Source of the DNA: Leptobrachium leishanense
Lineage: Eukaryota > Chordata > Amphibia > Anura > Megophryidae
Direction: 5' to 3'
NCBI GenBank assembly: GCA_009667805.1
Contig: CM019075.1
Span: 17,662,376-17,726,375 of the forward strand
Length of the DNA stretch: 64,000 nucleotides
Position numbers and translations under genes: made by a program. The notes under the pieces were generated by a model that was not told the origin of the DNA, ran no database searches, and was given only the letters and a program-made list of their open reading frames with translations. Positions 32,766-45,545 of the stretch are shown in pieces; positions within the stretch are counted from its first letter, which is position 1; every line of letters begins with the position of its first letter.

Positions 32766-35700
32766 CAGGGCCGCCATCAGGGCATTATGCCCCATGCTGG
32801 CGTAAGGGGCCCGGGGAGCCTGGCCCGCCGGGCTCCCCGCCTTCAGCAGAGCCCTTTTTAACAGCTCTGGTATCGGACTCTATGAGTCCGAATCCGGAGC
32901 TGTACTTGTTCTCCTGGGTGACTGGCTGGGCGGGCCAAGCAGCATGCGTCTGCCTCCCAAGCACGCTGCTTTGGCACCACCCCCTCCAGTCACGTGTGTG
33001 ATGTACATGTCACACACAAGTGTAGCTGCGACAGATGGCCCGGGAGAAGAGTAGAGAAGAGAGTAGAAGAAAGAAGAGAGAAGGAGAGAGAAGAGGAAAA
33101 AGGAGGAGCAGAGGACAGAAGACAGTGAAGCGGTGAGCCAGACCTCAGGGCCCAGCCAAGACCCCAAGACCCAGCCAGACCCCAGCCAGATGCCAGGGTC
33201 CAGCCAGACCCCATGGCCCAGCCAGACCCCAGGCCCAGCCAGATCCCAAGGCCCAGCCAGACCCCAAGTCCCAGCCAGGGCCCAGCCAGACCCCAGGGCC
33301 CAGTCAGACCCCAGGGCCCAGCCAGGGCCCAAGTCCCAGGCAGACCCCAGGGCCCAGACAAACCCCAAGGCCCAGCCAGACCCCAGGGCTCCGCCAGACC
33401 CCAATTCCCAGCCAGGGCCCAGCCAGACCCCAAGGCCCAGCCAGACCCCAGGGCCCAGTCAGAACCCAAGGCCCAGTCAGAACCCAAGGCCCAACCAGAC
33501 CCCAAGGCCCAGCCAGGTCCCAGCCAGACCCTGGGGCCCAGTCAGACCCCAAGGCCCAGCCAGACCCCAAATCCAAGCCAGGGCCCAGCCAGACCCCATG
33601 GCCCAGCCAGACCCCAACACCCAGCCAGGGCCCAGCCAGATCCCGGGGCCCAGCCAGACCCCAAGGCCCAGCCACACCCCAAGTCCCAGCCAGGGCCCAG
33701 ACAGACCCCGGGGTCCAGCCAGACCCCAAGTTACAGCCAGACCCCAGCCAGACCCCAGGGCGCAGCCAGACCCCAAAGCCCAGGCCAGACCCCAAGGCCC
33801 AGTCAGGACCCAGCCAGACCCCAGCCAGACCCCAAGGCCCAGCCAGACCCCAGGACCCAGCAGACCCCAGGGCCCAACCAGACCCCAAGTCCCAGCCAGG
33901 GCCCAGTGAAACCCCAGGGCAAAGCCAGACCCCACGGCCCAGTCAGACCCCAGGGTCCAGCCAGAACCCAAGGCCCAACCAGACCCCAGGGCTCTGCCAG
34001 ACCCCAAGTCCCAGCCAGGGCATAGCCAGACCCCATGGCCCAGCCAGACCACAAGGCCCAGTCAGAACCCAAGCCCAGCCAGAGCCCAGGACCCAACCAG
34101 ACCCCAGGGCCCAGCCAGACCCCCAAGGCCCAGCCAGGTCCCAGCCAGACCCTGGGCCCAGCCAGACCCCAGGTCCAAGCCAGGGCCCAGCCAGACCCCA
34201 AGGCCCAGCCAGGGCCCAGCCAGACCCCAAGGCCCAGCCAGACCCCAAGTTCCAGCCAGGGCCCAGCCAGACCCCAGGGCCCAGCCAGACCCCAAGGCCC
34301 AGTCAGGACCCAGCCAGACCCCAGACCCCAGCCAGACCCCAAGGCCCAGCCAGGGCCCAGCCAGACCCCAGACCCCAGCCAGACCCCACGGCCCAGCCAG
34401 ACCATAGGGCCCAGCCAGAACCCAAGGCCCAACCAGACCCCAGGGCACAGCTAGACCCCAGGGCCCAGCCAGACCCCAAGGGCAAGCCAGACCCCAAGTC
34501 CCAGCCAGGGCTGAGCCAGACCCCAGCCAGACCCCAGGGCCCAGCCAGAACCCAAGGCCCAACCAGACCCCGGGGCCCAGCCAGGGCCCAGCAAGGCCCC
34601 AGCAAGACCCCAAGTACCAGCCAGACCCCAGCCAGACCCCAGGGCCCAGCCAGACCCCAAGGCCCAGCCAGGGCCCAGCCAAACCCCAAGGCCCAGTCAG
34701 ACCCCAAGTTCCAGCCAGGGCCCAGCCAGACCCCAGGGCCCAGCCAGACCCCAAAGCCCAGGGAGACCCCAAGTCCCAGCCAGGGCCCAGCCAGACCCCG
34801 GGGCCCAGTCAGACCCCAAGGCCCAGCCAGGGCCCAGCCAGGGCCCAAGTCCCAGGCAGACCCCAGGGCCCAGACAAACCCCAAGGCCCAGCCAGACCCC
34901 AGGGCTCCGCCAGACCCCAATTCCCAGCCAGACCCCAGGGCCCAGTCAGAACCCAAGGCCCAGCCAGAACCCAAGGCCCAACCAGACCCCAGGGCCCAGC
35001 CAGACCCCAAGGCCCAGCCAGACCCCAAATCCAAGGCAGGGCCCAGCCAGACCCCATGGCCCAGCCAGACCCCAACACCCAGCCAGGGCCCAGCCAGATC
35101 CCGGGGCCCAGCCAGACCCCAAGGCCCAGCCACACTCCAAGTCCCAGCCATGGCCCAGACAGACCCCGGGGTCCAGCCAGAGCCCAAGTTACAGCCAAAC
35201 CCCAGCCAGACCCCAGGGCGCAGCCAGACCCCAAAGCCCAGGCCAGACCCCAAGGCCCAGTCAGGACCCAGCCAGACCCCAGACCCCAGCCAGACCCCAA
35301 GGCCCAGCCAGACCCCAGGACCCAGCAGACCCCAGGGCCCAACCAGACCCCAAGTCCCAGCCAGGGCCCAGCCAAACCCCAGGGCAAAGCCAGACCCCAC
35401 AGCCCAGCCAGACCCCAGGGTCCAGCCAGAACCCAAGGCCCAACCAGATCCCAGGGCTCCGCCAGACCCCAAGTCCCAGCCAGGGCATAGCCAGACCCCA
35501 TGGCCCAGCCAGACCACAAGGCCCAGTCAGAACCCAAGCCCAGCCAGAGCCCAGGACCCAACCAGACCCCAGGGCCCAGCCAGACCCCCAAGGCCCAGCC
35601 AGGTCCCAGCCAGACCCTGGGCCCAGCCAGACCCCAAGTCCAAGCCAGGGCCCAACCAGACCCCAGGGCCCAGCCAGACCCCAAGGCCCAGCCAGACCCC

Positions 35701-38700
35701 AAGGCCCAGCCAGGGCCCAGCCAGACCCCAAGTTCCAGCAAGGGCCCAGCCAGACCCCAGGGCCCAGCCAGACCCCAAGGCCCAGTCAGGACCCAGCCAG
35801 ACCCCAGCCAGACCCCAAGGCCCAGCCAGACCCCAGGACCCAGCAGGCCCCAACCAGACCCCAAGTCCCAGCCATGGCCCAGCCAAACCCCAAGGCCCAG
35901 CCAGACCCCACGGCCCAGCCAGACCATAGGGCCCAGCCAGAACCCAAGGCCCAACCAGACCCCAGGGCACAGCTAGACCCCAGGGCCCAGCCAGACCCCA
36001 AGGGCAAGCCAGACCCCAAGTCCCAGCCAGGGCTGAGCCAGACCCCAGCCAGACCCCAGGGCCCAGCCAGAACCCAAGGCCCAACCAGACCCCAGGGCCC
36101 AGCCAGGGCCAAGCCAGGGCCCAGCCAGACCCCAGGGCCCAGCCAGACCCCAAGGCCCAGCCAGGGCCCAGCCAGACCCCAAGTTCCAGCCAGGGCCCAG
36201 CCAGACCACAGGGCCCAGCCAGACCCCAAAGCCCAGCCAGACCCCAAGGCCCAGTCAGGACCCAGCCAGACCCCAGACCCCAGCCAGACCCCAAGGCCCA
36301 GCCAGACCCCAGGACCCAGCAGGCCCCAACAGACCCCAAGTCCCAGCCAGGGCCCAGCCAAACCCCAAGGCCCAGCCAGACCCCACGGCCCAGCCAGACC
36401 ATAGGGCCCAGCCAGAACCCAAGGCCCAACCAGACCCCAGGGCACAGCTAGACCCCAGGGCCCAGCCAGACCCCAAGGGCAAGCCAGACCCCAAGTCCCA
36501 GCCAGGGCTGAGCCAGACCCTAGCCAGACCCCAGGGCCCAGCCAGAACCCAAGGCCCAACCAGACCCCAGGGCCCAGCCAGGGCCAGCCAGGCCCCAGCC
36601 AGACCCCAAGTACCAGCCAGACCCCAGGGCCCAGCCAGACTGCATGGCCCAGCCAGACCCCATGGCCCAGCCAGACCCCAGGGCCCAGCCAGACCCCATG
36701 GCCCAGCCAGACCCCATGGCCCAGCCAGACCCCAAGGCCCAGTCAGGGCCCAGCCAGACCCCATGGCCCAGCCAGACCCCAAGGCCCAGCCAGACCTCAG
36801 GGCCCAGTCAGACCACAGGGCTCACCCAGACCCCAAGGCCCAGTCAAGACCCAGCCAGACCCCAAGGCCCAGCCAGACCCCAGCCAGACCCCAAGGCCCA
36901 GCCAGGACTAAGCCAGACCCCAAAGCCCAGCCAGACCCCAAGGCCCAGAGAGACCCCAGGGCCCAGCCAGACCTCATGGCCCAGCCAGACCCCATGGCCC
37001 ACTGAACCCGAAGGCCCAGTCAGGGCCCAGCCACACCCCAGCCAGATCCCAGGGCCCAGCCAGAACCCAAGTCCCAACCAGACCCCAGGGCCCAGCCAGA
37101 CCCCAAGTACCAGCCAGACCCCTGCCAGACCCCAGGGCCCAGCCAGACTGCATGGCCCAGCAGACCCCATGGCCAAGCCAGACCCCAGGGCCCAGCCAGA
37201 CCCCATGGCCCAGCCAGACACCATGGCCCAGCCAGACCCCAAGGCCCAGTCAAGGCCCAGCCAGACCCCATGGCCCAGCCAGACCCCAAGGCCCAGCCAG
37301 ACCTCAGGGCCCAGCCAGATCACAGGGCTCACCCAGACCCCAAGGCCCAGTCATGGCCCAGCCAGACCCCAAGGCCCAGCCAGACCCCAGCCAGACCCCA
37401 GCCAACCCCAAGGCCCAGCCAGGACCAAGCCAGACCCCAAGGCCCAGCCAGACCCCAGGGCCCAGCCAGACCTCAGGGCCCAGCCAGACCCCATGGCCCA
37501 CTGAGACCCGAAGGCCCAGTCAGGGCCCAGCCACACCCCAAAGGCCCAGCCACACCCCAAGGCCCAGCCAGACCCCCTGGGCCCAGCCAGGGCCCAACCA
37601 GACTTCAAGGCCCAGCCATGGCCCCACCAGACTCCAGGGCCCAGCCAGACCCCAAGGCCCAGCCAGACCCCAAAGCCCAGTCAGGACAAAGCCAGACCCC
37701 AGGGCCCAGCCAGAACCAAGGCCCAACCAGACCCCAGGGCCCAGCCAGGGCCAGCCAGGCCCCAGCCAGACCCCAAGTACCAGCCAGACCCCAGGGCCCA
37801 GCCAGACTGCATGGCCCAGCCAGACCCCATGGCCCAGCCAGACCCCAGGGCCCAGCCAGACCCCATGGCCCAGCCAGACCCCAAGGCCCAGTCAGGGCCA
37901 GCCAGACCCCATGGCCCAGCCAGACCCCAAGGCCCAGCCAGACCTCAGGCCCAGTCAGACCACAGGGCTCACCCAGACCCCAAGGCCCAGTCAAGACCCA
38001 GCCAGACCCCAAGGCCCAGCCAGACCCCAGCCAGACCCCAAGGCCCAGCCAGGACTAAGCCAGACCCCAAAGCCCAGCCAGACCCCAAGGCCCAGAGAGA
38101 CCCCAGGGCCCAGCCAGACCTCATGGCCCAGCCAGACCCCATGGCCCACTGAAACCCGAAGGCCCAGTCAGGGCCCAGCCACACCCCAGCCAGATCCCAG
38201 GGCCCAGCCAGAACCCAAGTCCCAACCAGACCCCAGGGCCCAGCCAGACCCCAAGTACCAGCCAGACCCCTGCCAGACCCCAGGGCCCAGCCAGACTGCA
38301 TGGCCCAGCCAGACCCCATGGCCAAGCCAGACCCCAGGGCCCAGCCAGACCCCATGGCCCAGCCAGACACCATGGCCCAGCCAGACCCCAAGGCCCAGTC
38401 AAGGCCCAGCCAGACCCCATGGCCCAGCCAGACCCCAAGGCCCAGCCAGACCTCAGGGCCCAGCCAGATCACAGGGCTCACCCAGACCCCAAGGCCCAGT
38501 CATGGCCCAGCCAGACCCCAAGGCCCAGCCAGACCCCAGCCAGACCCCAAGGCCCAGCCAGGACTAAGCCAGACCCCAAAGCCCAGCCAGACCCCAAGGC
38601 CCAGAGAGACCCCAGGGCCCAGCCAGACCTCATGGCCCAGCCAGACCCCATGGCCCACTGAAACCCGAAGGCCCAGTCAGGCCCAGCCACACCCCAGCCA

Positions 38701-41700
38701 GATCCCAGGGCCAGCCAGAACCCAAGTCCCAACCAGACCCCAGGGCCCAGCCAGACCCCAAGTACCAGCCAGACCCCTGCCAGACCCCAGGGCCCAGCCA
38801 GACTGCATGGCCCAGCCAGACCCCATGGCCAAGCCAGACCCCAGGGCCCAGCCAGACCCCATGGCCAGCCAGACACCATGGCCCAGCCAGACCCCAAGGC
38901 CCAGTCAAGGCCCAGCCAGACCCCATGGCCCAGCCAGACCCCAAGGCCCAGCCAGACCTCAGGGCCCAGCCAGATCACAGGGCTCACCCAGACCCCAAGG
39001 CCCAGTCATGGCCCAGCCAGACCCCAAGGCCCAGCCAGACCCCAGCCAGACCCCAGCCAAACCCCAAGGCCCAGCCAGGACCAAGCCAGACCCCAAGGCC
39101 CAGCCAGACCCCAAGGCCCAGCCAGACCCCAGGGCCCAGCCAGACCTCAGGGCCCAGCCAGACCCCATGGCCCACTGAGACCCGAAGGCCCAGTCAGGGC
39201 CCAGCCACACCCCAAAGGCCCAGCCACACCCCAAGGCCCAGCCAGACCCCCTGGGCCCAGCCAGGGCCCAACCAGACTTCAAGGCCCAGCCATGGCCCCA
39301 CCAGACTCCAGGGCCCAGCCAGACCCCAAGGCCCAGCCAGACCCCAAAGCCCAGTCAGGACAAAGCCAGACCCCAGGGCCCAGCCAGAACCTAAGGCCCA
39401 GCCAGACCCCAGAACCCAGCCAAACCCCAGGGTCCAGCCAGATCCCAGGGCCCAGCCAGGGCCCAGCCAGACCCCAGGGCCCAGCCAGGCCCTGCCAGAC
39501 CATAGCCAGACCCCAGGGCCCAGCCATAACCCAAAGCCCAACCAGACCTCAGCCAGACCCCAAAGCCCAGCCAGACCCCAAGGCCCAGCCAGACCCCAGG
39601 ACCCAGCCAAACCCCAGGGCCCAGCCAGACCCCAAGTCCCTGCCAGGGCCCAGCCAGACACCAGGGCCCAGCCAGGCCCTGCCAGACCATAGCCAGACCC
39701 CAGGGCCCAGCCATAACCCAAAGCCCAACCAGACCCCAGCCAGACCCCAAAGCCCAGCCAGACCCCAAGGCCCAGCCAGACCCCAGGACCCAGCCAAACC
39801 CCAGGGCCCAGCCAGACCCCAAGTCCCTGCCAGGGCCCAGCCAGACCCCAGGGCCCAGCCAGACCCTGCCAGACCATAGCTAGACCCCAGGGCCCAGCCA
39901 GAACCCAAGGCCCAGTCAGGACCCAGCCAGACCCCAGGGCCCAGCCAGACCCCAAGGCCCAGCCAGACCCCAGGACCCAGCCAAACCCAAGGGCCCAGCC
40001 AGACCCCAAGTCCCAGCCAGGGCCCAGCCAGAACCCAGGGCCCAGCCAGACCCCAAGGCCCAGCCAGTCCCCAAGTCCCAACCAGGGCCCAGCCAGAACC
40101 AAAGGTGTAACCAGACCCCAGGGCCCAGCCAGACCCCAAGGCCCAGCCAGACCCCAGGGCCCATCCAGGCCCCAAGGCCCAGCCAGGGCACAGCCAGACC
40201 CCAAGGCCCAGCCAGACCCCAGGGCCCAGCCAGACCTCATGGCCCAGCCAGACCCCAGGGCCCAGCCAGACCCCATGGCCCAGCCAGACCCTAGGGCCCA
40301 GCCAGAACCCAAGGCCCAACCAGACACCAGGGCACAGCCAGACCCCAGGGCCCAGCCAGACCCCAAGGGCAAGCAAGACCCCAAGTCCCAGCCAGGGCCC
40401 AGCCAGACCCCAGCCAGACCCCAGGGCCCAGCCAGAACCCAAGGCCCAACCAGACCCCAGGGCCCAGCCAGGGCCCAAGTACCAGCCAGACCCCAGCCCG
40501 ACCCCAGGCCCAGCCAGACTGCATGGCCCAGCCAGACCCCATGGCCCAGCCAGCCCCCAGGGCCCAGCCAGACCCCATGGCCCAGCCAGACACCATGGCC
40601 CAGCCAGACCCCAAGGCCCAGTCAGGACCCAGCCAGACCCCATGGCCCAGCCAGACCCCAGGGCCCAGCCAGACCCCATGGCCCAGCCAGACACCATGGC
40701 CCAGCCAGACCCCATGGCCCAGCCAGACCCCATGGCCCAGCCAGACCCCAGGGCCCAGCCAGACCCCATGGCCCAGCCAGACACCATGGCCCAGCCAGAC
40801 CCCAGCCAGACCCCAGCCAAACCCCAAGGCCCAGCCAGGACCAAGCCAGACCCCAAGGCCCAGCCAGACCCCAGGGCCCAGCCAGACCTCAGGGCCCAGC
40901 CAGACCCCATGGCCCACTGAGACCCGAAGGCCCAGTCAGGGCCCAGCCACACCCCAAAGGCCCAGCCACACCCCAAGGCCCAGCCAGACCCCCTGGGCCC
41001 AGCCAGGGCCCAACCAGACTTCAAGGCCCAGCCATGGCCCCACCAGACTCCAGGGCCCAGCCAGACCCCAAAGCCCAGTCAGGACAAAGCCAGACCCCAG
41101 GGCCCAGCCAGAACCCAAGGCCCAGCCAGACCCCAGGACCCAGCCAAACCCCAGGGCCCAGCCAGACCCCAGCCAGGCCCTGCCAGATCATAGCCAGACC
41201 CCAGGGCCCAGCCAGAACCCAAAGCCCAACCAGACCCCAGCCAGACCCCAAAGCCCAGCCAGACCCCAAGGCCCAGCCAGACCTCAGGGCCCAGTCAGAC
41301 CACAGGGCTCACCCAGACCCCAAGGCCCAGTCAAGACCCAGCCAGACCCCAAGGCCCAGCCAGACTCCAGCCAGACCCCAAGGCCCAGTCAGGGCCCAGC
41401 CACACCCCAAAGGCACAGCCACACCCCAAGGCCCAGCCAGACCCCCTGGGCCCAGCCAGGGCCCAACCAGACTTCAAGGCCCAGCCATGGCCCCACCAGA
41501 CTCCAGGGCCCAGCCAGACCCCAAAGCCCAGTCAGGACAAAGCCAGACCCCAGGGCCCAGCCAGAACCCAAGGCCCAGCCAGACCCCAGGACCCAGCCAA
41601 ACCCCAGGGCCCAGCCAGACCCCAGCCAGGCCCTGCCAGATCATAGCCAGACCCCAGGGCCCAGCCAGAACCCAAAGCCCAACCAGACCCCAGCCAGACC

Positions 41701-42966
41701 CCAAAGCCCAGCCAGACCCCAGGGCCCAGCCAGACCCCAAGTCCCTGCCAGGGCCAGCCAGACCCCAGGGCCCAGCCAGGCCCTGCCAGACCATAGCTAG
41801 ACCCCAGGGCCCAGCCAGAACCCAAGGCCCAGTCAGGACCCAGCCAGACCCCAGGGCCAAGCCAGACCCCAAGGCCCAGCCAGACCCCAGGACCCAGCCA
41901 AACCCAAGGGCCCAGCCAGACCCTAAGTCCCAGCCAGGGCCCAGCCAGATCCCAGGGCCCAGCCAGACCCCAAGGCCCAGCCAGTCCCCAAGTCCCAGCC
42001 AGACCCCAGCCAGACCCCAGGGCCAAGCCAGAACCAAAGGTGTAACCAGACCCCAGGGCCCAGCCAGACCCCAAGGCCCAGCCAGACCCCAGGGCCCATC
42101 CAGGCCCCAAGGCCCAGCCAGGGCACAGCCAGACCCCAAGGCCCAGCCAGACCCCAGGGCCCAGCCAGACCTCATGGCCCAGCCAGACCCCAGGGCTCAC
42201 CCAGACCCCAAGGCCCAGTCAGGGCCCAGCCAGACACCTAGGTACAGCCAGACCCCAAGGCCCAGCCAGGGCCCAGCAAGACCTCAAGGCCCAGCCAGGA
42301 CCCAGCCAGGCCCAGTCAGACCCCAAGGCCCAGCCAGACCCCAGTCAGACCCCAAGGCCCAGCCAGACCCCAGTCAGACCCCAAGGCCCAGCCAGACCCC
42401 AGGGCCCAGCCAGACCCCAATGCCCAGCCAGGGCCCAGCCAGGGCCCAGCCAGACCCCAAGGCCCAGCCACACCCCAAGACCCAGCCAGGAACCAAAGCC
42501 CAGCCAGACCCTAGGGCCCAGCCAGACTCCAAGGCCCAGACAATACCAAGGGCCCAGCCAAGACCCAGGGCCCAGCCAAACCCCAGGGCCCAACCATGCC
42601 CCAGTGCCCAGGCCAGGGCCCAGCCAAGCTCAAAGTCAATCATACAGACAACACATTTCTGAGAGTTTTATTGCTGTGGAGCTCAGTGATACGCTTATAC
42701 ATGCTGCACATTACTGTGCATTTTATTGCTGTGGAGCTCTGTGAGACACTCATACACGCTTCACATTACGGTGAGTTTTATTGCTGTGGAGCTCTGTGAT
42801 ACGCTCATACACACCACACATTACTGTGAGATTTATTGCTGTGGAACTGTGTTATGTCCTTTTTTGTTTTGGAAAGGGGCAAAAAGCTGTTAAAGGTTGA
42901 GGAAGATTACAGGGGCCCCATCGTGAGGTTCAGTAAGGGGCCCCATCATTTCTGAAGGCTGCCCTG
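32766..42966 (+). mobile_element. 10.2-kb hAT-like non-autonomous element (CAGGGC family, copy 1)
   Basis: The ends are CAGGGCCGCCATCAGGGC on the left and CTTCTGAAGGCTGCCCTG-type sequence (GAAGGCTGCCCTG) on the right. It is flanked by 8-bp repeats CATGAATT (32758-32765) and CGTGAATT (42967-42974), which differ at one base. The left 360 bases hold a conserved 41-nt hairpin (32862-32902) and a purine-rich stretch (33040-33130). The right 310 bases hold four degenerate 60-bp units (TTTTATTGCTGTGGAGCTCT). Everything between is an 18-bp minisatellite. No transposase is encoded. The opposite-orientation relative at 52900-56962 shares both ends. Confidence 0.9.
33125..42640. repeat. 9.5-kb array of an 18-bp minisatellite
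   Basis: Around 500 units of CCAGCCAGACCCCAAGGC and CCAGCCAGACCCCAGGGC, with variants such as CCATGG, GTCAG, ACCAAGC and shortened units. Longer segments recur as higher-order blocks: CATAGCCAGACCCCATGG at 34021 and 35486 (1,465 bp apart), and GAGACCCGAAGGCCCAG at 37503, 39177 and 40919 (1,674 and 1,742 bp apart). Because 18 is a multiple of three and the unit lacks stops, open frames up to about 800 codons arise on the plus strand and up to about 490 on the minus strand. They are not evidence of genes. Confidence 0.96.
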
Positions 42967-42974
42967 CGTGAATT

Positions 42975-43646
42975 TGATCATCAATGGCGATACAGAATTC
43001 AATAAGATCATCCAACCTTTCAGGCAATGACATGGGAGCAATCTCAAACATAAGGCTTTCACACAAACCCTCAGTAAAAACCAGAGTTAACGCCACATTA
43101 ATCCACTTTACATCACTAGCTAGGGTTTTAAACTCAATTGCGTATTCTGAAACCTGACAGTTCCCCTGAAACGAAAAGTGCTCTCCTGGGATTATTTGCT
43201 TGTCTCATAGAGTTAAACGTACGTCTTAGCTCACTAATGAATCCCTCATAATCATAAATTATGTTTTTTTTCAGTTCCCAGAGAGGCATAGCCCAGAGTA
43301 AAGCTTTATCGGACCGATGATTTATAACATAGTCAACCTTAGCTTTCTCAAACGGACAGAAACCATGGTTTAACTCGAACAAAATATCCAACTGAATGAG
43401 AAACCCCCTGCAAGCACTAGGGGTTCCATCATAACGCAAAGGTGCTTTCATGCTTACTTGAGGACCATCAGATGCAGGAGGAGCGGTTTTTGATTTCAAT
43501 GTAGGTGATGATGGCACCCGAGCAGACTGAGGCAGGAGCAACTGAAGAGCCAGGGCGATCTGAACCATTCTGTGATCCTGCTCCTCCAGCCTGGACATAA
43601 TCATAGACAACTGAGTAGCAAGAGTAGACAGGTCTTCAGGATCCAT
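42975..43646 (-). pseudogene. Gag of the chromodomain Ty3/gypsy element
   Basis: Gag forms the particle in which the element's RNA is copied. The start is the ATG at 43646 (MDPEDLSTLATQLSMI), 15 bases inside the 5' LTR, as is usual for this branch. The frame continues through a predicted coiled segment (SRLEEQDHRMVQIAL) and the capsid-like part (RGFLIQLDILFELN, then KVDYVINHRSDKALLWA). It frameshifts near 43170 and goes on to LPERLDDLIEFCIAIDDQIH, where the hAT-like element has inserted. It is a truncated pseudogene. Confidence 0.85.
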
Positions 43647-43660
43647 TGGCCCTGTCGTAA

Positions 43661-44374
43661 TGTCACGGATCCCCCTGAATAACCAGATATATGTATACAG
43701 AGCCTTAGCTACCCCTCTGATCCTTGAATGGTCGGTAAATCTTGCTAACTTCAGGGACTCAATATTAATACTAAGGGGCAAGGATTAACAGAGCATACAG
43801 AGTGATCCTCACACAAGTTGAATCAGTAACAGAAGCATGGTTCATATACAATGCCGAGTCAGTTCTCATACAGATCGAGTCAGTACCAGGAGTGGTTCTC
43901 ATACAAGGTGGGTCATTAACAGGAGCGGTTCTCATATAGATCGAGTCAGTAACAAGAGTGGTTCTCATACAAGCCGGGTCATTAACAGGAGCGGTTCTCA
44001 TACAGATCGAGTCAGTAACAGGAGTGGTTCTCATACAAGCTGTGTCAATAACAGGAGCGGTTCGCATACAGATCGCGTCAGTAACAGGAGCAGTTCTCAT
44101 ACAAGCCGGGTCAGTAACATGAGCAGTTCTCATATAGATCAAGTCAGTAACAGGTATAACAAACACTAGCGCTGGGGAAGTAACTCCACAACAGGGCTGT
44201 GAACAAACTTGGCGAACTAACTTTTAGAGCCGGTGGCTCTGATTCTTCATGCCACGCCCTGCCCCCCGGCCAACCACGTGATATCTCTCCCGACCAGTAC
44301 ATCACTCGGCGCCCGGCCAGTGAGCAGCGAGGACGGCGCTGCCGAGCACCGGGGAGTCCCAGGGACCAAGGACA
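43661..44374 (-). repeat. 5' LTR of the chromodomain element
   Basis: It begins TGTCACGGATCCCCCTGAAT and ends near ACCAAGGACA. It contains about ten copies of a 33-bp unit (GGTTCTCATACAAGCCGGGTCA then TTAACAGGAGC), against about six in the other LTR. The repeat opens frames on both strands (43771-44169) that are not genes. It lacks the 202-bp insertion of its partner. Confidence 0.85.
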
Positions 44375-44476
44375 AGTATTTGTGTCTTTTATTCACAGAA
44401 CGCTGAATTGCAACGAAATTCTGGCAAAATGCCCTGATTTTCAGTGGTTCAATTTGACAGGTTTAAACAGCTTGGA
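44375..44476. mobile_element. TTATTC-family MITE, copy 5, right half
   Basis: ATTCACAGAACGCTGAATTG, then AAATGCCCTGATTTTCAGTGG and TTTGACAGGTTTAAACAGC, are the family blocks expected after the break at 25959. The copy is truncated after about 100 bases. A separate family end-like string (GAGGGGTTATTCAGAGAG) occurs at about 44572 in sequence I cannot assign. Confidence 0.65.
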
Positions 44477-44704
44477 ATGGCAAGGATAAGGGGAGGGGGG
44501 CACCAAAACGCAGACTCGACCTATGTAGACAAAAATGCTTGCACAGGCTCTGGTCGTAGTATATCTGTGAGGGGTTATTCAGAGAGAAACGATCTGGCCC
44601 CTAAAATTAAAAAAATAAAAAGAGTATTTGCAAAAACTTTAAAAAAAAACTTGTCTTCAAATTTTTTTTAAAAAAATATATTACTTTTTTACAGTGAAAC
44701 CTAT

Positions 44705-45545
44705 GGAATTGTTACAGTAGGTACAGAAATACAAAGTAATAAAATGCAAGATATTAAAAAACAACACAAATATACAGAGTAACACAGAAAATAAATATCT
44801 ACGAAATATGCTCATTATGTAACATGTTTACAGGTGCATTCTGTATCGACGTATGTTAATAGGGAACTCTTAATTGACTTTAGACTGGGGGAAGATTTGA
44901 TGATGTCTGGGAGATTATTCCATAATTGCGGTGCTCTGTAGGAAACTGAGGATCGAGCCACTTTGTTTTTGTCTTGTGGTATTGCAAGTAATGTGCTGGT
45001 CCTGGATCGGAGGTTACAGGATGAGGGAACTGCTGTGGGGGAAGCAGCCTATTCAGATAGGTTGGTAGCTTCCCAGAAAATCTCTTAAACACCAGGTTGG
45101 AAAGGAGAAGGGTGCGTTTAGTCTCCAGCGACGGCCAGTTTAGCTCTTTTAACATGTCCCAAAGGTGGGTTGCGTAGTTAAAATGTAGCACAAAGCGGCA
45201 GAATGAGTTATACAATGTAGTAAGTTTATGAAGGTGCGTTTGCGGGGCTGCTGCATACACTACATCTCCGTATTCAATAACCGACATAAGCATTTGTTGT
45301 ACAATTTGTTTTCTTACCGCGGGGCTCAGGCAGGATTTGTTTCTGTACAGGGCACCTAGTTTGGGTAAAGCTTAGATGAGAGTTTTTTTGATGTGGGGGC
45401 CAAAGGATAGATTTGGGTCTAACCACATACCTAGATCAACAAATATATGTGTGTGAGGTATAGACACCAGTATATCGTGAATACTTATATTATAGGTCTC
45501 CCGGAGTGTCTCCTCCTTCTTACGCTCGATAATAAACTGAGAATA
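44705..45545 (-). pseudogene. Fragment of the second LINE family (C-terminal region)
   Basis: The minus strand encodes MLMSVIEYGDVVYAAAPQTH, then LYNSFCRFVLHFNYATHLWD and LETKRTLLLSNLVFKRFSGK, ending near QFPTEHRNYGIISQ. This is the region after the reverse transcriptase in the LINE at 46531-49275, where the same protein and DNA sequence can be followed on the plus strand (48480-49160). It lacks the enzyme domains. Frames also break near 45300-45370. It ends at the left before the conserved 3' tail. Confidence 0.85.

Noticed and set aside
40239..42662. 807-codon open frame, and many other long frames on both strands between 33125 and 42640
   Set aside because: They are translations of a stop-free 18-bp repeat, open in several phases on both strands, with no domain or codon signal.
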